A DNA stretch of 11,758 bases, taken from assembly GCA_964366335.1 (NCBI GenBank), contig CAYITQ010000018.1:1-11758 (forward strand), written 5' to 3'. How positions within the stretch are numbered: the first letter of the stretch is position 1; each line of letters starts with the position of its first letter. Both the position numbers and the translations under genes were made by a program. The stretch is from JACRNA01 sp964366335. Its GTDB lineage: Bacteria; Patescibacteriota; Microgenomatia; CAZETR01; Amesbacteraceae. The notes under the pieces were generated by a model. The model made no database searches. It was given only the letters and a program-made list of their open reading frames with translations, and was not told where the DNA came from. Positions 1-7,573 of the stretch are shown piece after piece.

Positions 1-271
1 ATCTTCTGCCTTTGACTAAACCATCAGGCATTTTACCTTCTTGAGCATCTGGTTCAAAACGAATGCCAATTCCGCCGATATTTTTTGATTCGGAAATTAT
101 ATTTTCAATATCTTTATCACTTGGAACTTGGCACTTGCCACAATATCCAAAATAATATTTGGTGTGTGGAATTCGGCTCCAGATAATCTGGAAATCATTT
201 ATCCGGGATACCAAATTACCGTTTTTGGCCCTAAATTCTCCCCATTCTGGGGATTGTAACGGATGACTCAT
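1..271 (-). CDS. FemAB-family peptidoglycan bridge aminoacyltransferase, N-terminal part
   Basis: The 90 visible residues begin MSHPLQSPEWGEFRAKNG, the N-terminal signature of FemA/FemB/FemX (MurM-like) proteins, in which an LQSxEWGEF motif opens the first GNAT-like domain. These cytoplasmic enzymes use aminoacyl-tRNA to add amino acids to the lipid II stem peptide and so build the peptidoglycan cross-bridge. The rest of the visible part is the beta-strand/helix succession expected there, including an IPHTKYYFGYCGKC stretch and a GIGIRFEPD strand. The gene runs off the left edge, so the catalytic second domain is not seen. The start is the ATG at 271, which sits 6 nt after a perfect TATAAT, and no Shine-Dalgarno is present. 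It is divergent from the gene at 306 with only 34 bp between the two starts. The family call is fairly safe; the amino acid transferred cannot be told. Confidence 0.78.
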   Translation of the reverse strand, partial: MSHPLQSPEWGEFRAKNGNLVSRINDFQIIWSRIPHTKYYFGYCGKCQVPSDKDIENIISESKNIGGIGIRFEPDAQEGKMPDGLVKGRR

Positions 272-277
272 GACTTG

Positions 278-283
278 ATTATA
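278..283 (-). promoter_or_regulatory. -10 box (TATAAT) for the FemAB-like gene, leaderless geometry
   Basis: A perfect TATAAT read on the minus strand leaves only 6 nt before the ATG at 271, so the predicted transcription start falls at or next to the start codon. No good -35 is seen about 17 bp further up (TGAGTT at 306-301 is weak). Confidence 0.6.
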
Positions 284-293
284 CAATTTAGTG

Positions 294-299
294 TAATAT
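294..299 (+). promoter_or_regulatory. -10-like box (TAATAT) for the gene at 306, leaderless geometry
   Basis: TAATAT is followed by 6 nt and then the ATG at 306. It lies in the same 34-bp divergent spacer as the minus-strand TATAAT at 283-278, back to back, so the two promoters share their upstream DNA and each -35 region would overlap the other gene's promoter or start. Confidence 0.45.
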
Positions 300-305
300 T
301 AACTC

Positions 306-1481
306 ATGAAAGTTTATTTTGGCGGCTGGTATCAGCGGACCACTCTGCATTTGACTGAGCTGTTTGACCTGTTTGCCTATGGTAAATCGCAGTTGAATTT
401 AGCTTCTGAGAAACTTGCATCCCTTAAGTCAAATTTAGATTTCAATACAGTAGAACGTCAGTACGATTTTCTTGAATACATATTGGCAAAAACAAATTCA
501 GGGATTACTCTCAAGTATTATGAGGACGGATTATATGTTTTGGAAACTGAAACGGATGATATCATGGTTGGACAAACTCTACTCGAAGATTACTTTAATC
601 AAAAACTTAACCCTGCGGTTTCCTACATCTTTAGTTTAGGGGCCCCCACGCCAAAAGTCTTGGCTAATATCAAGACTGTCCATCCTACGATTGTGGCCAC
701 AATCGCCAAAATTGAGATTGAAAAATATGGACAAGTCTACAGCAAAATAAGTTCCCAGGGGATAACCGTCTATAAAACCCCGAGTTATATTTTTGTGACT
801 GCTCCGGCAAATAAAAAAGAAATTATTGAAGGACTGGTGGGAATGCAAATCTTTTTTCGGGAATTCAAAGATCAGATGGAAAAATACCTGAATATCCATA
901 GAGTAATTTGGGAGGAAATTTCGAAACTGCGAAACCAGGAATATATTACTGGCCGGCAGGTACCGACTCTCATATCCAAACTGGAAAATTATCAATATAC
1001 CATCAATCTTATTTCTAGCCGGATCAATCAGATGACGGTCTATATAAATACCCGATCATCTATTGCCCAAAAACTGTCTATTGTGGAGGACCTGTCGGTA
1101 CTGTTTAAATACAAATTCGAGGGCTTGGCCGATACCCATAAATATATTCAGGAACTCTGGAGTATGACGATCAGATATTTGAATGATTCACTGACGATAG
1201 TGCGGAGTATCGAGGCCAAGACCTTAAATACCAGTATCCAATCCTTACAAATTATTACTAGTATCGGTGTATTTTCCGGAATTATTGGCTATCTTTCCCG
1301 CGACAAACTACCTTCAATAAATACTTTTGGGGTGATATATCTGTTAGGGCTTCTGACTATCGTCTGGGGTGTCAATAAGTTAATTAAAATTCTTTATAAA
1401 AATACCCGCTACCACACGAACTTCCCCAAACACGAGTCTTTAAATGATGGGTCAAATGTGTCACATGTAACTTATGGGTAA
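306..1481 (+). CDS. Unrecognised 391-aa protein with helical middle and C-terminal membrane hairpin
   Basis: I do not recognise the family. Residues 1-25 open with KVYFGGWYQRTTLHLTELF; residues 25-170 look like a mixed alpha/beta soluble domain; residues 170-310 are predominantly helical, with charged and hydrophobic residues alternating in the way of long helices or coiled coils. Two hydrophobic segments follow at about 313-330 and 340-358, separated by a short polar loop (SRDKLPSIN), and then a basic tail. This order resembles the CorA-type plan (soluble domain, long helix, two C-terminal membrane helices), but the GMN loop motif is absent, so a transport role is not supported. The last residues, NVSHVTYG, are encoded by DNA resembling the CATG repeat in the next gene. 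The stop overlaps the start of that gene, suggesting co-transcription and translational coupling. The start is supported by the -10-like box 6 nt upstream. Confidence 0.75.
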   Translation: MKVYFGGWYQRTTLHLTELFDLFAYGKSQLNLASEKLASLKSNLDFNTVERQYDFLEYILAKTNSGITLKYYEDGLYVLETETDDIMVGQTLLEDYFNQKLNPAVSYIFSLGAPTPKVLANIKTVHPTIVATIAKIEIEKYGQVYSKISSQGITVYKTPSYIFVTAPANKKEIIEGLVGMQIFFREFKDQMEKYLNIHRVIWEEISKLRNQEYITGRQVPTLISKLENYQYTINLISSRINQMTVYINTRSSIAQKLSIVEDLSVLFKYKFEGLADTHKYIQELWSMTIRYLNDSLTIVRSIEAKTLNTSIQSLQIITSIGVFSGIIGYLSRDKLPSINTFGVIYLLGLLTIVWGVNKLIKILYKNTRYHTNFPKHESLNDGSNVSHVTYG

Positions 1482-2025
1482 TATGGCTGGAGGAATTGAA
1501 AATACTCTTGTATATTGGTTGGCGGTGGAAATATTTAACCTAAATACTATATTTTGTGAACGGTATATTGACAAGTTTTCGCGCACTTATGATCAGATGA
1601 TCCAAGCAGCGCGGAGTTGTAAACAGAATCTTGTAGAAGGGTCACTTGAAAATTCTGCTGAAAGTAATTTGAAATTAACTGGTGTTTCCCGTGCCAGTTT
1701 TGGAGAATTAATTGAAGATTATAAAGACTTTTTATGGAAAAATAGCTTTAAGCTTTGGGAGAAAGATGATCCAAGAGTACTTGGGCTACGGGGAACTCTA
1801 GTGGATACGCATGAGACCCATGTGTCTCATGGGGCTCATGAGTCATATGGGATAGATTTTGGAAACACTGAGGCGTTTGCAAATCTCATGGTTACTCTTT
1901 GTACTAAAGAAAGTTTTCTTATGGATCGTTTTTTAGCAGGAATTCAAAAAAGCTTTATTGAAAAGGGTGGTTTTAGAGAGAATTTATTTAAAAAAAGAAA
2001 CGAATTTAAAAAGAGTAACTATTAA
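1474..2025 (+). CDS. Four-helix-bundle suffix-domain protein
   Basis: The stretch FCERYIDKFSRTYDQMIQAARSCKQNLVEGS, followed by ESNLKLTGVSRASFGELIEDYKDFL (residues about 27-87), matches the four-helix-bundle suffix proteins (TIGR04258 type), relatives of the S23/IVS proteins. Their biochemical role is unknown. The related small bundles are found in 23S rRNA intervening sequences and as Avd in retroelements, where they bind nucleic acid; extending that to this protein is inference. Residues 112-126 are a His-rich [TSA]-H-x run encoded by a 9-bp tandem repeat, placed just where the two helical blocks join. Residues 127-183 are helical and end in a very basic tail. Two starts are possible: ATG 1474, overlapping the previous gene by 8 nt, or ATG 1483, 1 nt after its stop. 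Neither has a Shine-Dalgarno, which fits coupled translation. It converges on the helicase gene with 1 bp between stops. Confidence 0.8.
   Translation: MGNMAGGIENTLVYWLAVEIFNLNTIFCERYIDKFSRTYDQMIQAARSCKQNLVEGSLENSAESNLKLTGVSRASFGELIEDYKDFLWKNSFKLWEKDDPRVLGLRGTLVDTHETHVSHGAHESYGIDFGNTEAFANLMVTLCTKESFLMDRFLAGIQKSFIEKGGFRENLFKKRNEFKKSNY
1810..1845 (+). repeat. Four 9-bp tandem units (CATGNGNCY-like) inside a coding region
   Basis: Units start at 1810, 1819, 1828 and 1837: CATGAGACC, CATGTGTCT, CATGGGGCT, then CATGAGTCA. The 9-bp period keeps the reading frame and gives a [T/S/A]-His-x triplet each time. A degenerate relative sits at about 1459-1478, across the end of the upstream gene, where the encoded VSHVTYG resembles the AHESYG that follows the repeat here. 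Confidence 0.75.
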
Positions 2026-2026
2026 T

Positions 2027-3838
2027 TTAATCCTCCGGTTTCCATTGCCAGTTGCCTGACTCGTCAAAACCCCAGGAATCTTTATTTATTTTTTTAGTTG
2101 GCTGAATATTCGCCTCTAACAAATTCTCGGGAATGTCAGATACAAAGCGAGATATGGTATTTGAGTTGCGTTGGCCAAACCACATCCGCGATCTGGCATA
2201 AATCAAATAAAGTTTGTCCATGGCGCGGGTTATGCCTACATAAGCCAAGCGTCTCTCTTCTTCCATCTCTGACGGATCTAATAAGGTCCGCGAATGAGGA
2301 AACAGGCCTTCTTCCAGACCCACAATAAAGACATGTTTAAATTCCAGGCCTTTGGCCGCATGCATGGTCATAAGTGTTACATAGCCTTTTTCTGATGTAT
2401 GAGTTTTTTTTGATTCCTTCTCGGTCAGAGCAATCTTTTCCAGAAATTCATTGAGATTCGGGTGCTGATTGGCCACAGAAAATAATTCCTTGATATTTTC
2501 TAATCTGCCCGCATCCTCTTCATCTTCGGGGTTATACATTTCCAAATAGCCGGTCACTTTCAAAACCTCATTTAATATTTCCAGAGTAGTTCTATTTTGA
2601 AATTTGATATTTGAGATTTGAAATTTGTTTAGCCGGGTTTTCCCAATCTTTTCTGCACGTTTTTTGGATACTTCATCGTCTGGATGTATTAATAAACGTA
2701 AATAACACAAGACATCTTTGATTTCTTTTCTTTCGTAAAATCTGGTTCCGCCTATTAGTACATAGGGAATATTTTTTTGTAAAAAAGTTTCTTCTATAAC
2801 CCGGGATTGAGCATTTGTTCGATAAAGCACTGCGGCGTCGGAATATTTTTGGATATTTTCCGTAATAAACTCGGCTTCTTTCCATTCATTTTCAGCCTCA
2901 AATAATATTATTTTTGAACCGTTTGGTTTATCTGTCCACAAAGATAAAATGGGATGATTTTTGTTTTTGGATATCACATTATTGGCGGCATCCAAGATAT
3001 TTTGAGTAGATCTGTAATTTTGCTCGAGATTGACAGTCTTGAGATCCGGGAAGTCTTGCTTGAGAAGCAACATATTTCGATAATCTGCGCCTCTCCAGCT
3101 GTAAATTGCTTGACTGAAATCCCCGACAACAGTTAAATGTTGATCTTTTTTGGCCAACAGCTTGGTAATTTGAAATTGGGCTTTATTAGTATCCTGATAT
3201 TCGTCTACCAAAATATGGGTATAAATACTATGGAGTTTTTCCAAAATAATTGGGTTTTGCAATAACTTGACTGTTTCTACCAATAAATCATCAAAATCTA
3301 GCGCGTGGTATTTTTTTAGTAATTGTTGGTATACTAAATATGCTCGGGCTACCATTTCTTGATATTGACCTCTAGCGTAATTGATATATTCAGACGCACC
3401 AATAAGCTCGTTTTTTGCAGAAGAAATTGTACCGAGTACCGATGAAACTTTAGTAGTTTTCGGATCGATGCCTAAATTATGAAAGACTAGTTTCATGGTA
3501 TCCGTTTGATCGTCGGTATCAAAAATTACAAAATTCTGATCAAGGCTTACTTCTTGAAAATATCTTCTGAGGATTTTGGCACAGAAACTGTGATAGGTTC
3601 CTCCATTGACCAATTTTGAATTTGAAATTCGGCGTAACATTTCTTCCGCAGCTTTATTGGTAAAAGTCAGGAGTAAAATATTTTCCGGTGAAATGCCGTT
3701 TTTAATAAAATAGGCCACGCGGTGAGTGAGGACCTTGGTTTTTCCAGAGCCGGCTCCTGCCAATATAAGAAGGGGTGAGTCGGCAAAACAAACCGCCTCT
3801 TGTTGTGCCTTATTCAATCCCTGTAGAATGGTATCCAT
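2027..3838 (-). CDS. uvrD: UvrD/PcrA/Rep-type superfamily 1A DNA helicase
   Basis: All SF1A motifs are present: Q motif LNKAQQEAV (8-16), Walker A AGAGSGKT (27-34), Ia LLLTFTNKAAEEM (55-67), II VDEYQDT (211-217, with D212-E213), III GDFSQAIYSWRGA (239-251), IV LEQNYRST (271-278), V TMHAAKGLEF (491-500) and VI EERRLAYVGITRA (527-539). It is an ATP-driven 3'-5' helicase for repair, mismatch correction or removal of blocked forks. At 603 aa it is shorter than E. coli UvrD (720) for two visible reasons: the 2B region between about residues 388 and 480 is reduced, and the C-terminal tail ends soon after motif VI. Motif III has GDFSQA rather than the common GDDDQS. Residues 404-415 are encoded by a 7-bp tandem repeat lying in the reduced 2B domain. 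The start codon is the ATG at 3838, 8 nt after a TATAAT. UvrD, PcrA and Rep cannot be told apart safely here. Confidence 0.95.
   Translation of the reverse strand: MDTILQGLNKAQQEAVCFADSPLLILAGAGSGKTKVLTHRVAYFIKNGISPENILLLTFTNKAAEEMLRRISNSKLVNGGTYHSFCAKILRRYFQEVSLDQNFVIFDTDDQTDTMKLVFHNLGIDPKTTKVSSVLGTISSAKNELIGASEYINYARGQYQEMVARAYLVYQQLLKKYHALDFDDLLVETVKLLQNPIILEKLHSIYTHILVDEYQDTNKAQFQITKLLAKKDQHLTVVGDFSQAIYSWRGADYRNMLLLKQDFPDLKTVNLEQNYRSTQNILDAANNVISKNKNHPILSLWTDKPNGSKIILFEAENEWKEAEFITENIQKYSDAAVLYRTNAQSRVIEETFLQKNIPYVLIGGTRFYERKEIKDVLCYLRLLIHPDDEVSKKRAEKIGKTRLNKFQISNIKFQNRTTLEILNEVLKVTGYLEMYNPEDEEDAGRLENIKELFSVANQHPNLNEFLEKIALTEKESKKTHTSEKGYVTLMTMHAAKGLEFKHVFIVGLEEGLFPHSRTLLDPSEMEEERRLAYVGITRAMDKLYLIYARSRMWFGQRNSNTISRFVSDIPENLLEANIQPTKKINKDSWGFDESGNWQWKPED
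2596..2630 (+). repeat. Five 7-bp tandem units (TTTGANA) inside the helicase coding sequence
   Basis: Units on the plus strand start at 2596, 2603, 2610, 2617 and 2624: TTTGAAA, TTTGATA, TTTGAGA, TTTGAAA, and a degenerate TTTGTTT. Read on the coding (minus) strand they give the peptide NKFQISNIKFQN, which joins the KTR-rich and TLEIL segments of domain 2B. Five units are 35 bp, so the array by itself is not a multiple of three and must have been accommodated with neighbouring bases. Confidence 0.8.
3824..3829 (+). promoter_or_regulatory. -10-like box (TAGAAT) for the LCP gene
   Basis: TAGAAT, preceded by TG, is followed by 7 nt and then the ATG at 3837. A TTGTTG at 3800-3805 gives an 18-bp spacer as a possible -35. 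The box lies inside codons 4-5 of the helicase gene on the other strand. Confidence 0.45.
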
Positions 3839-4841
3839 GGTGCTTAATTATAACCGTATCAAAAGACAATTATTATCCCGGGTTTATCTGAAGCGGTTGG
3901 TATTATTGGGGATTTTGATAATTATTTTGGGAATTTGTATTAAGATAATATTTTTGCCGGCATTCGGATTTACCAAATCAGCCTGGAAATTGACTCAGAT
4001 TAAGTTGCCGGTGGCTGATAACAGGACTAATTTTTTGATTTTGGGAGTGGGTGGGGGAACTCACGAAGGAGCAGATCTTACAGATTCAATGGCCGTAGTG
4101 TCTATCCAGGCTGATCCTCCCGATGTGGCAACAATAACCATCCCCCGTGATCTTTGGATTGCGAGTCTACGGGCCAAAATAAATACGATGTATCACTATG
4201 GTGAAGAAAAGCAACCGGGAGGTGGCTTTGTCCTCACCAAATCTACCGTCTCTGAAGTCCTCGGTATTCCGATACATTTTGCGGCTCTAATTGATTTCTC
4301 GGGTTTTGAAAAAGTAATTGATTTAATAGGTGGGGTGGAAGTAGTAGTAGAGAAAGGCTTTATCGACCAAAAGTATCCCATTGCTGGAAAAGAAAACGAT
4401 GACTGTATCATGTGCCGTTATGAAACCATAAAATTTGAGAAGGGAAGACAGATTATGGATGGAAAGACAGCACTCAAATTTATCAGATCCAGATATTCCG
4501 AAAGTGATGAAGGGTCAGACTTTGCCAGGAGCAAGCGCCAGGAACAAGTCATAAAGGCCATCCGCGAAAAAATTATTCAAAATCCTTTGAAAATAATAGA
4601 CTTGCAAAAATTGGCAAAAGAAATAATAAAAACCGATGTGTCACCCGATCTGTATCCTGCCATTATCAAACTGGGCCTTGCGGTCTATAAAACATCTATG
4701 CGTTCGACGGGTATAACACAATTATACACTCCACCCATAAGTCCCAAGTATGATTTGCAATGGGTGCTTATGCCAGTAGGAGACGATTTCTCAAAAATCT
4801 CATCTTACATCAAAGATTTTTTGGGAGCCGGTGTCCAATAA
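3837..4841 (+). CDS. LytR-CpsA-Psr (LCP) family cell-wall glycopolymer transferase
   Basis: From the ATG at 3837 the protein has 334 residues: a basic cytoplasmic N-terminus (RIKRQLLSRVYLKR), one membrane helix at about 21-40 and an extracytoplasmic LCP domain from about residue 65. Diagnostic pieces are NFLILGVGGG with ADLTDSM (64-84, D80 and D83), TIPRDLWI (101-108) and FIRSRYSESDEGSDFARSKRQ (215-235), which together supply the conserved Asp and Arg residues that bind the pyrophosphate of the polyprenyl-linked donor. LCP proteins move anionic glycopolymers from an undecaprenyl-pyrophosphate carrier onto peptidoglycan (or, in some lineages, onto proteins). The reading frame stays open further upstream, but that part is only the antisense of the helicase; the ATG (or the GTG right after it at 3840) places the basic residues correctly before the membrane helix. 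The 3' end overlaps the convergent GT-C gene by 42 bp. Confidence 0.92.
   Translation: MVLNYNRIKRQLLSRVYLKRLVLLGILIIILGICIKIIFLPAFGFTKSAWKLTQIKLPVADNRTNFLILGVGGGTHEGADLTDSMAVVSIQADPPDVATITIPRDLWIASLRAKINTMYHYGEEKQPGGGFVLTKSTVSEVLGIPIHFAALIDFSGFEKVIDLIGGVEVVVEKGFIDQKYPIAGKENDDCIMCRYETIKFEKGRQIMDGKTALKFIRSRYSESDEGSDFARSKRQEQVIKAIREKIIQNPLKIIDLQKLAKEIIKTDVSPDLYPAIIKLGLAVYKTSMRSTGITQLYTPPISPKYDLQWVLMPVGDDFSKISSYIKDFLGAGVQ
3847..3852 (-). promoter_or_regulatory. -10 box (TATAAT) for the helicase gene
   Basis: A perfect TATAAT on the minus strand lies 8 nt before the helicase ATG at 3838. It is embedded in codons 4-6 of the divergent LCP gene, so each gene's promoter would lie inside the other gene's coding start. 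Confidence 0.5.
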
Positions 4842-6458
4842 CATCGGGTATCTATCAACAAAATATTTTTCGTCGGCTCCGAAATTACTTTTTTCTCCGT
4901 CTCCGATCAGGACATAATCAATGGAATATTTTTGCAATAAATCCGCGGTATCTGCGGACCCGGTAAACATTCTACGGACATCGGCTTCGCGGTCAGCATA
5001 ATTTATACCCCAACTCCAAAGCCAACCGCGAAATCCAAGGACAATTTTACGTCCGGCCAGATCTACCAGCCAATGGTTGTGATTATCATTGGTCAAAAAT
5101 ACCGAACCCCGTATGGTATTGGTTTTTATAAATTCAGCAGACTCCATATCTGACCGATTCCAAAGCATTAGTTTGTTCTTTTCAAAATTCAGCCAAGAAC
5201 CCGCATCATACGCACCCGAATATATTATTGTGACAAATAATATCAAAGCGATTACTTTAGGAATTCTTATTAGATACCACCCGGCCAAAATAGACGATCC
5301 CAAATACCAGAACCGCAACATTTTAGAATTATCATTTTCCCAAGGTTGAAAGATTAATAAATTAGAAACTACAAATATCAATATAAACGGCAGATAAAGC
5401 CAAAACAGCCTGCGGAATTTGAAGAAACTAGTAGCCCAAGCAATAGGCAGAAGTGGTAACATAAAGCCAATGTTTTTGAACCAAAACCACAACCAATTGT
5501 CTTTTTGAACATGAGCAGCCCAACCCGGCTGCCAATGAACAAACCCTGATGTTTGGGGCAAAAAGTATAATAATTGCGGTATGGCCAAAACAATAGCCGG
5601 CAGAAAGAATTTCCACCAAACCCATTTTGGTTTATAGAAATAATAAATTCCCGAAATTCCCAAAATAACCAAATAGGTATGAGCGTGAAAAAACGGAATA
5701 AGACCGGCGGTAATTCCTGCCAATAAAAAATATTCACTCTCCCAAAGAATAAAAATAGATATGGCAGCAGTTAGTCCAATTAAGATCCCGCGCTGAGGAA
5801 TCATTTCAGAAATAACGAAATTGACCCATTGAATATTGTGCTCGTATGAATGGGTCAGCTCTTTGGTATCTTTGTACATAAACCCCAGGCCTCCCGAAAA
5901 CATAAATATGCTGATTGCCAAAACCGCGGCAACATTACTTTTAGTAATTCTCAGGGTTAATTTATAAATCAAAACAACGAGAATAATACTAAAGATTATC
6001 CCCGGAAGCTGGAGGGACCATGGTATAGATAATCCGATTTTGGCTAAGATGGCACTTGTGTAATCAAATAAAAACGGATAAGCCAGGCGGATACCGGAAT
6101 ACCAGGGATTTTGGGGTGGCCAATTGGCACCGTACAGCCAATTGGCTATGTAGCCGATGTGACCGGCCCAGTCTCCCCAAACATTTGATCCCCCTGCCCA
6201 GATCCCATCGGGGGTTTCCACTAACATTTGGGAGAAAAGTTTAATTAGGTATATGGACCAACCGATTACAGTTACAGGAAACAGGACGCAGGACACAGAG
6301 GTTTTTATTTTTATAAACTTTATTATGATTATAAATGTTATAACGAAACCAACTACCGCCGGCCATACGACTAAATTCTTGACCAATAATGAAACCAGAA
6401 ACGAAGCCCAAGTGGCCACCATCGTAGAAATCACAATAGCAATCGCGACTATTTCCAT
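4800..6458 (-). CDS. GT-C-fold-like polytopic membrane protein, probable polyprenyl-sugar glycosyltransferase
   Basis: About ten or more hydrophobic segments cover the first three quarters of the protein, and a soluble tail of about 136 residues closes it, containing ESAEFIKTN, VFLTNDNHNHW and KYSIDYVLIGD. A first-loop motif, WGDWAGHIGYI (D96, H100 counted from the ATG), followed by NPWYSGIRLAYP, fits the acidic loop of GT-C enzymes, which take sugars from polyprenyl phosphates on the outer membrane face. I cannot name acceptor or sugar. The reading frame also offers a TTG at 6470, but the ATG at 6458 (552 aa) is the better start; it overlaps the end of the PMT gene by 10 nt, so the two are probably translated together. 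Its last 42 bp are antisense to the end of the LCP gene, so its C-terminal VR and stop are read through the LCP coding strand. Many membrane genes of candidate-phyla bacteria annotated only as hypothetical look like this. Confidence 0.75.
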   Translation of the reverse strand: MEIVAIAIVISTMVATWASFLVSLLVKNLVVWPAVVGFVITFIIIIKFIKIKTSVSCVLFPVTVIGWSIYLIKLFSQMLVETPDGIWAGGSNVWGDWAGHIGYIANWLYGANWPPQNPWYSGIRLAYPFLFDYTSAILAKIGLSIPWSLQLPGIIFSIILVVLIYKLTLRITKSNVAAVLAISIFMFSGGLGFMYKDTKELTHSYEHNIQWVNFVISEMIPQRGILIGLTAAISIFILWESEYFLLAGITAGLIPFFHAHTYLVILGISGIYYFYKPKWVWWKFFLPAIVLAIPQLLYFLPQTSGFVHWQPGWAAHVQKDNWLWFWFKNIGFMLPLLPIAWATSFFKFRRLFWLYLPFILIFVVSNLLIFQPWENDNSKMLRFWYLGSSILAGWYLIRIPKVIALILFVTIIYSGAYDAGSWLNFEKNKLMLWNRSDMESAEFIKTNTIRGSVFLTNDNHNHWLVDLAGRKIVLGFRGWLWSWGINYADREADVRRMFTGSADTADLLQKYSIDYVLIGDGEKSNFGADEKYFVDRYPMLLDTGSQKIFDVR

Positions 6459-7567
6459 CCCGGTAGCCAAAAATACTGATTAACTAAGTTTTTTGGTATC
6501 GGTATTCCAACCCAAATCGGAAAAAAATAAACAAATGACAAAAAAGTAAATGATAAAATGATAAATGTTAAAATTTTGTTTTTAGTTTGCGATAAAGAAA
6601 AAGCGATAGCCATACAAATAAATGGCACTGACGGCAGGAAATGATAAAGAAACATAATCCGGGGGGCCCTGGCCCACGGTAACCAAAAAGCCAAGTAACC
6701 AATAACTATTAACCATTTACGTTTATAAAGGGTATATAAAATTGCCGGAATTCCCAGCCAAAATATAAACGGATTGCCCAAAGCGTAGATATTGGCGATA
6801 GAATTTGATTGATAATTGACGTAATACCAGACGGAGCGGAGATCAAGGGGCCAGGTCCACCAAGCCGATTGATAGGTGTGAGTAGCCGTTAGAGTCGTGT
6901 TGTACCACCACATCTGTTTTTGTAATTCCAGAAAGTTTTGCCAAGATCCTCCTAAGAAAAAATAGTGGGAATAAGATAATAAGTAAATTCCTAAAATAAT
7001 AATAAGCATCCCGAAAATATTTTTCCGCCAGCCAAAAATTGCTATGGCATAAAGTCCTGTCCATTTGGTGGCCAATAATAAACCCAAACTTATACTTAAT
7101 AACAATAACCGTTTCTTAAGAAATAAATAAAAAGCGAGAAGAATAAAAAATAAAGCAAAGATATCATTCATGTTGATACGGGATTGCACCAATATCAATC
7201 CGTCAAGACTTGCCAGAAATGCCGCAATCATGGCATATTTACGGTCCATAAGTTCTTTGGCTACTAAATAAGTTAAATAAATCACGCCGGTGCCGATGAT
7301 GGCGCCACTAATTCGCCATCCAAAAGAATTATCACCAAAAAGCCAAATGCCAATTGCAGACAGCAATTTGGCTAGTGGGGGATGCGTCCAGCCATAAGCG
7401 GTGCCGGCAACAGGTGAAGTATGAAACCATTCGTAAGCCTTGATATTTCCTTTGGCAACTTCCTGGGTAGTAAAAGCGTTGTAAACTTCGTCAAAATAAT
7501 ATCCGGTAGGTATTTGTAAATTCCACAGTCTAGTAATGAGAGCGAAGGCGATTATTAATCCTAACAT
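6449..7567 (-). CDS. PMT (GT39) family protein O-mannosyltransferase
   Basis: The protein is polytopic with the PMT hallmarks: DEVYNA (26-31, with the catalytic-type D26-E27 in the first outer loop), WTHPPLAKLL (60-69), QSRINMNDIF (128-137), LLATKWTGLYA (164-174) and WTWPLDLRSVWYY (237-249). PMT enzymes transfer mannose from a polyprenyl-phosphate-mannose to Ser or Thr of proteins being exported; in Actinobacteria they act with the Sec system. At 372 aa it is clearly shorter than bacterial PMTs of about 500 residues; it ends after the last membrane helices without a long C-terminal part, yet the key motifs are intact. The ATG at 7567 lies 6 nt after a TAAAAT box. Near the 3' end (about 6532-6573) the DNA is rich in an ATGATAA-like motif that encodes a repetitive hydrophobic stretch. 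The surface proteins encoded upstream on the same strand have Thr-rich linkers and are possible substrates (inference). Confidence 0.88.
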   Translation of the reverse strand: MLGLIIAFALITRLWNLQIPTGYYFDEVYNAFTTQEVAKGNIKAYEWFHTSPVAGTAYGWTHPPLAKLLSAIGIWLFGDNSFGWRISGAIIGTGVIYLTYLVAKELMDRKYAMIAAFLASLDGLILVQSRINMNDIFALFFILLAFYLFLKKRLLLLSISLGLLLATKWTGLYAIAIFGWRKNIFGMLIIILGIYLLSYSHYFFLGGSWQNFLELQKQMWWYNTTLTATHTYQSAWWTWPLDLRSVWYYVNYQSNSIANIYALGNPFIFWLGIPAILYTLYKRKWLIVIGYLAFWLPWARAPRIMFLYHFLPSVPFICMAIAFSLSQTKNKILTFIILSFTFLSFVYFFPIWVGIPIPKNLVNQYFWLPGWK

Positions 7568-7573
7568 ACGAGT

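Noticed and set aside
3726..3836. Longer N-terminus for the LCP protein
   Set aside because: These 37 codons are the antisense of the helicase Walker A region. The basic-residues-then-membrane-helix plan begins properly at 3837.
6459..6470. TTG start at 6470 for the GT-C gene
   Set aside because: The ATG at 6458 is in the same frame, gives a tighter 10-nt overlap with the PMT gene and loses only four residues.
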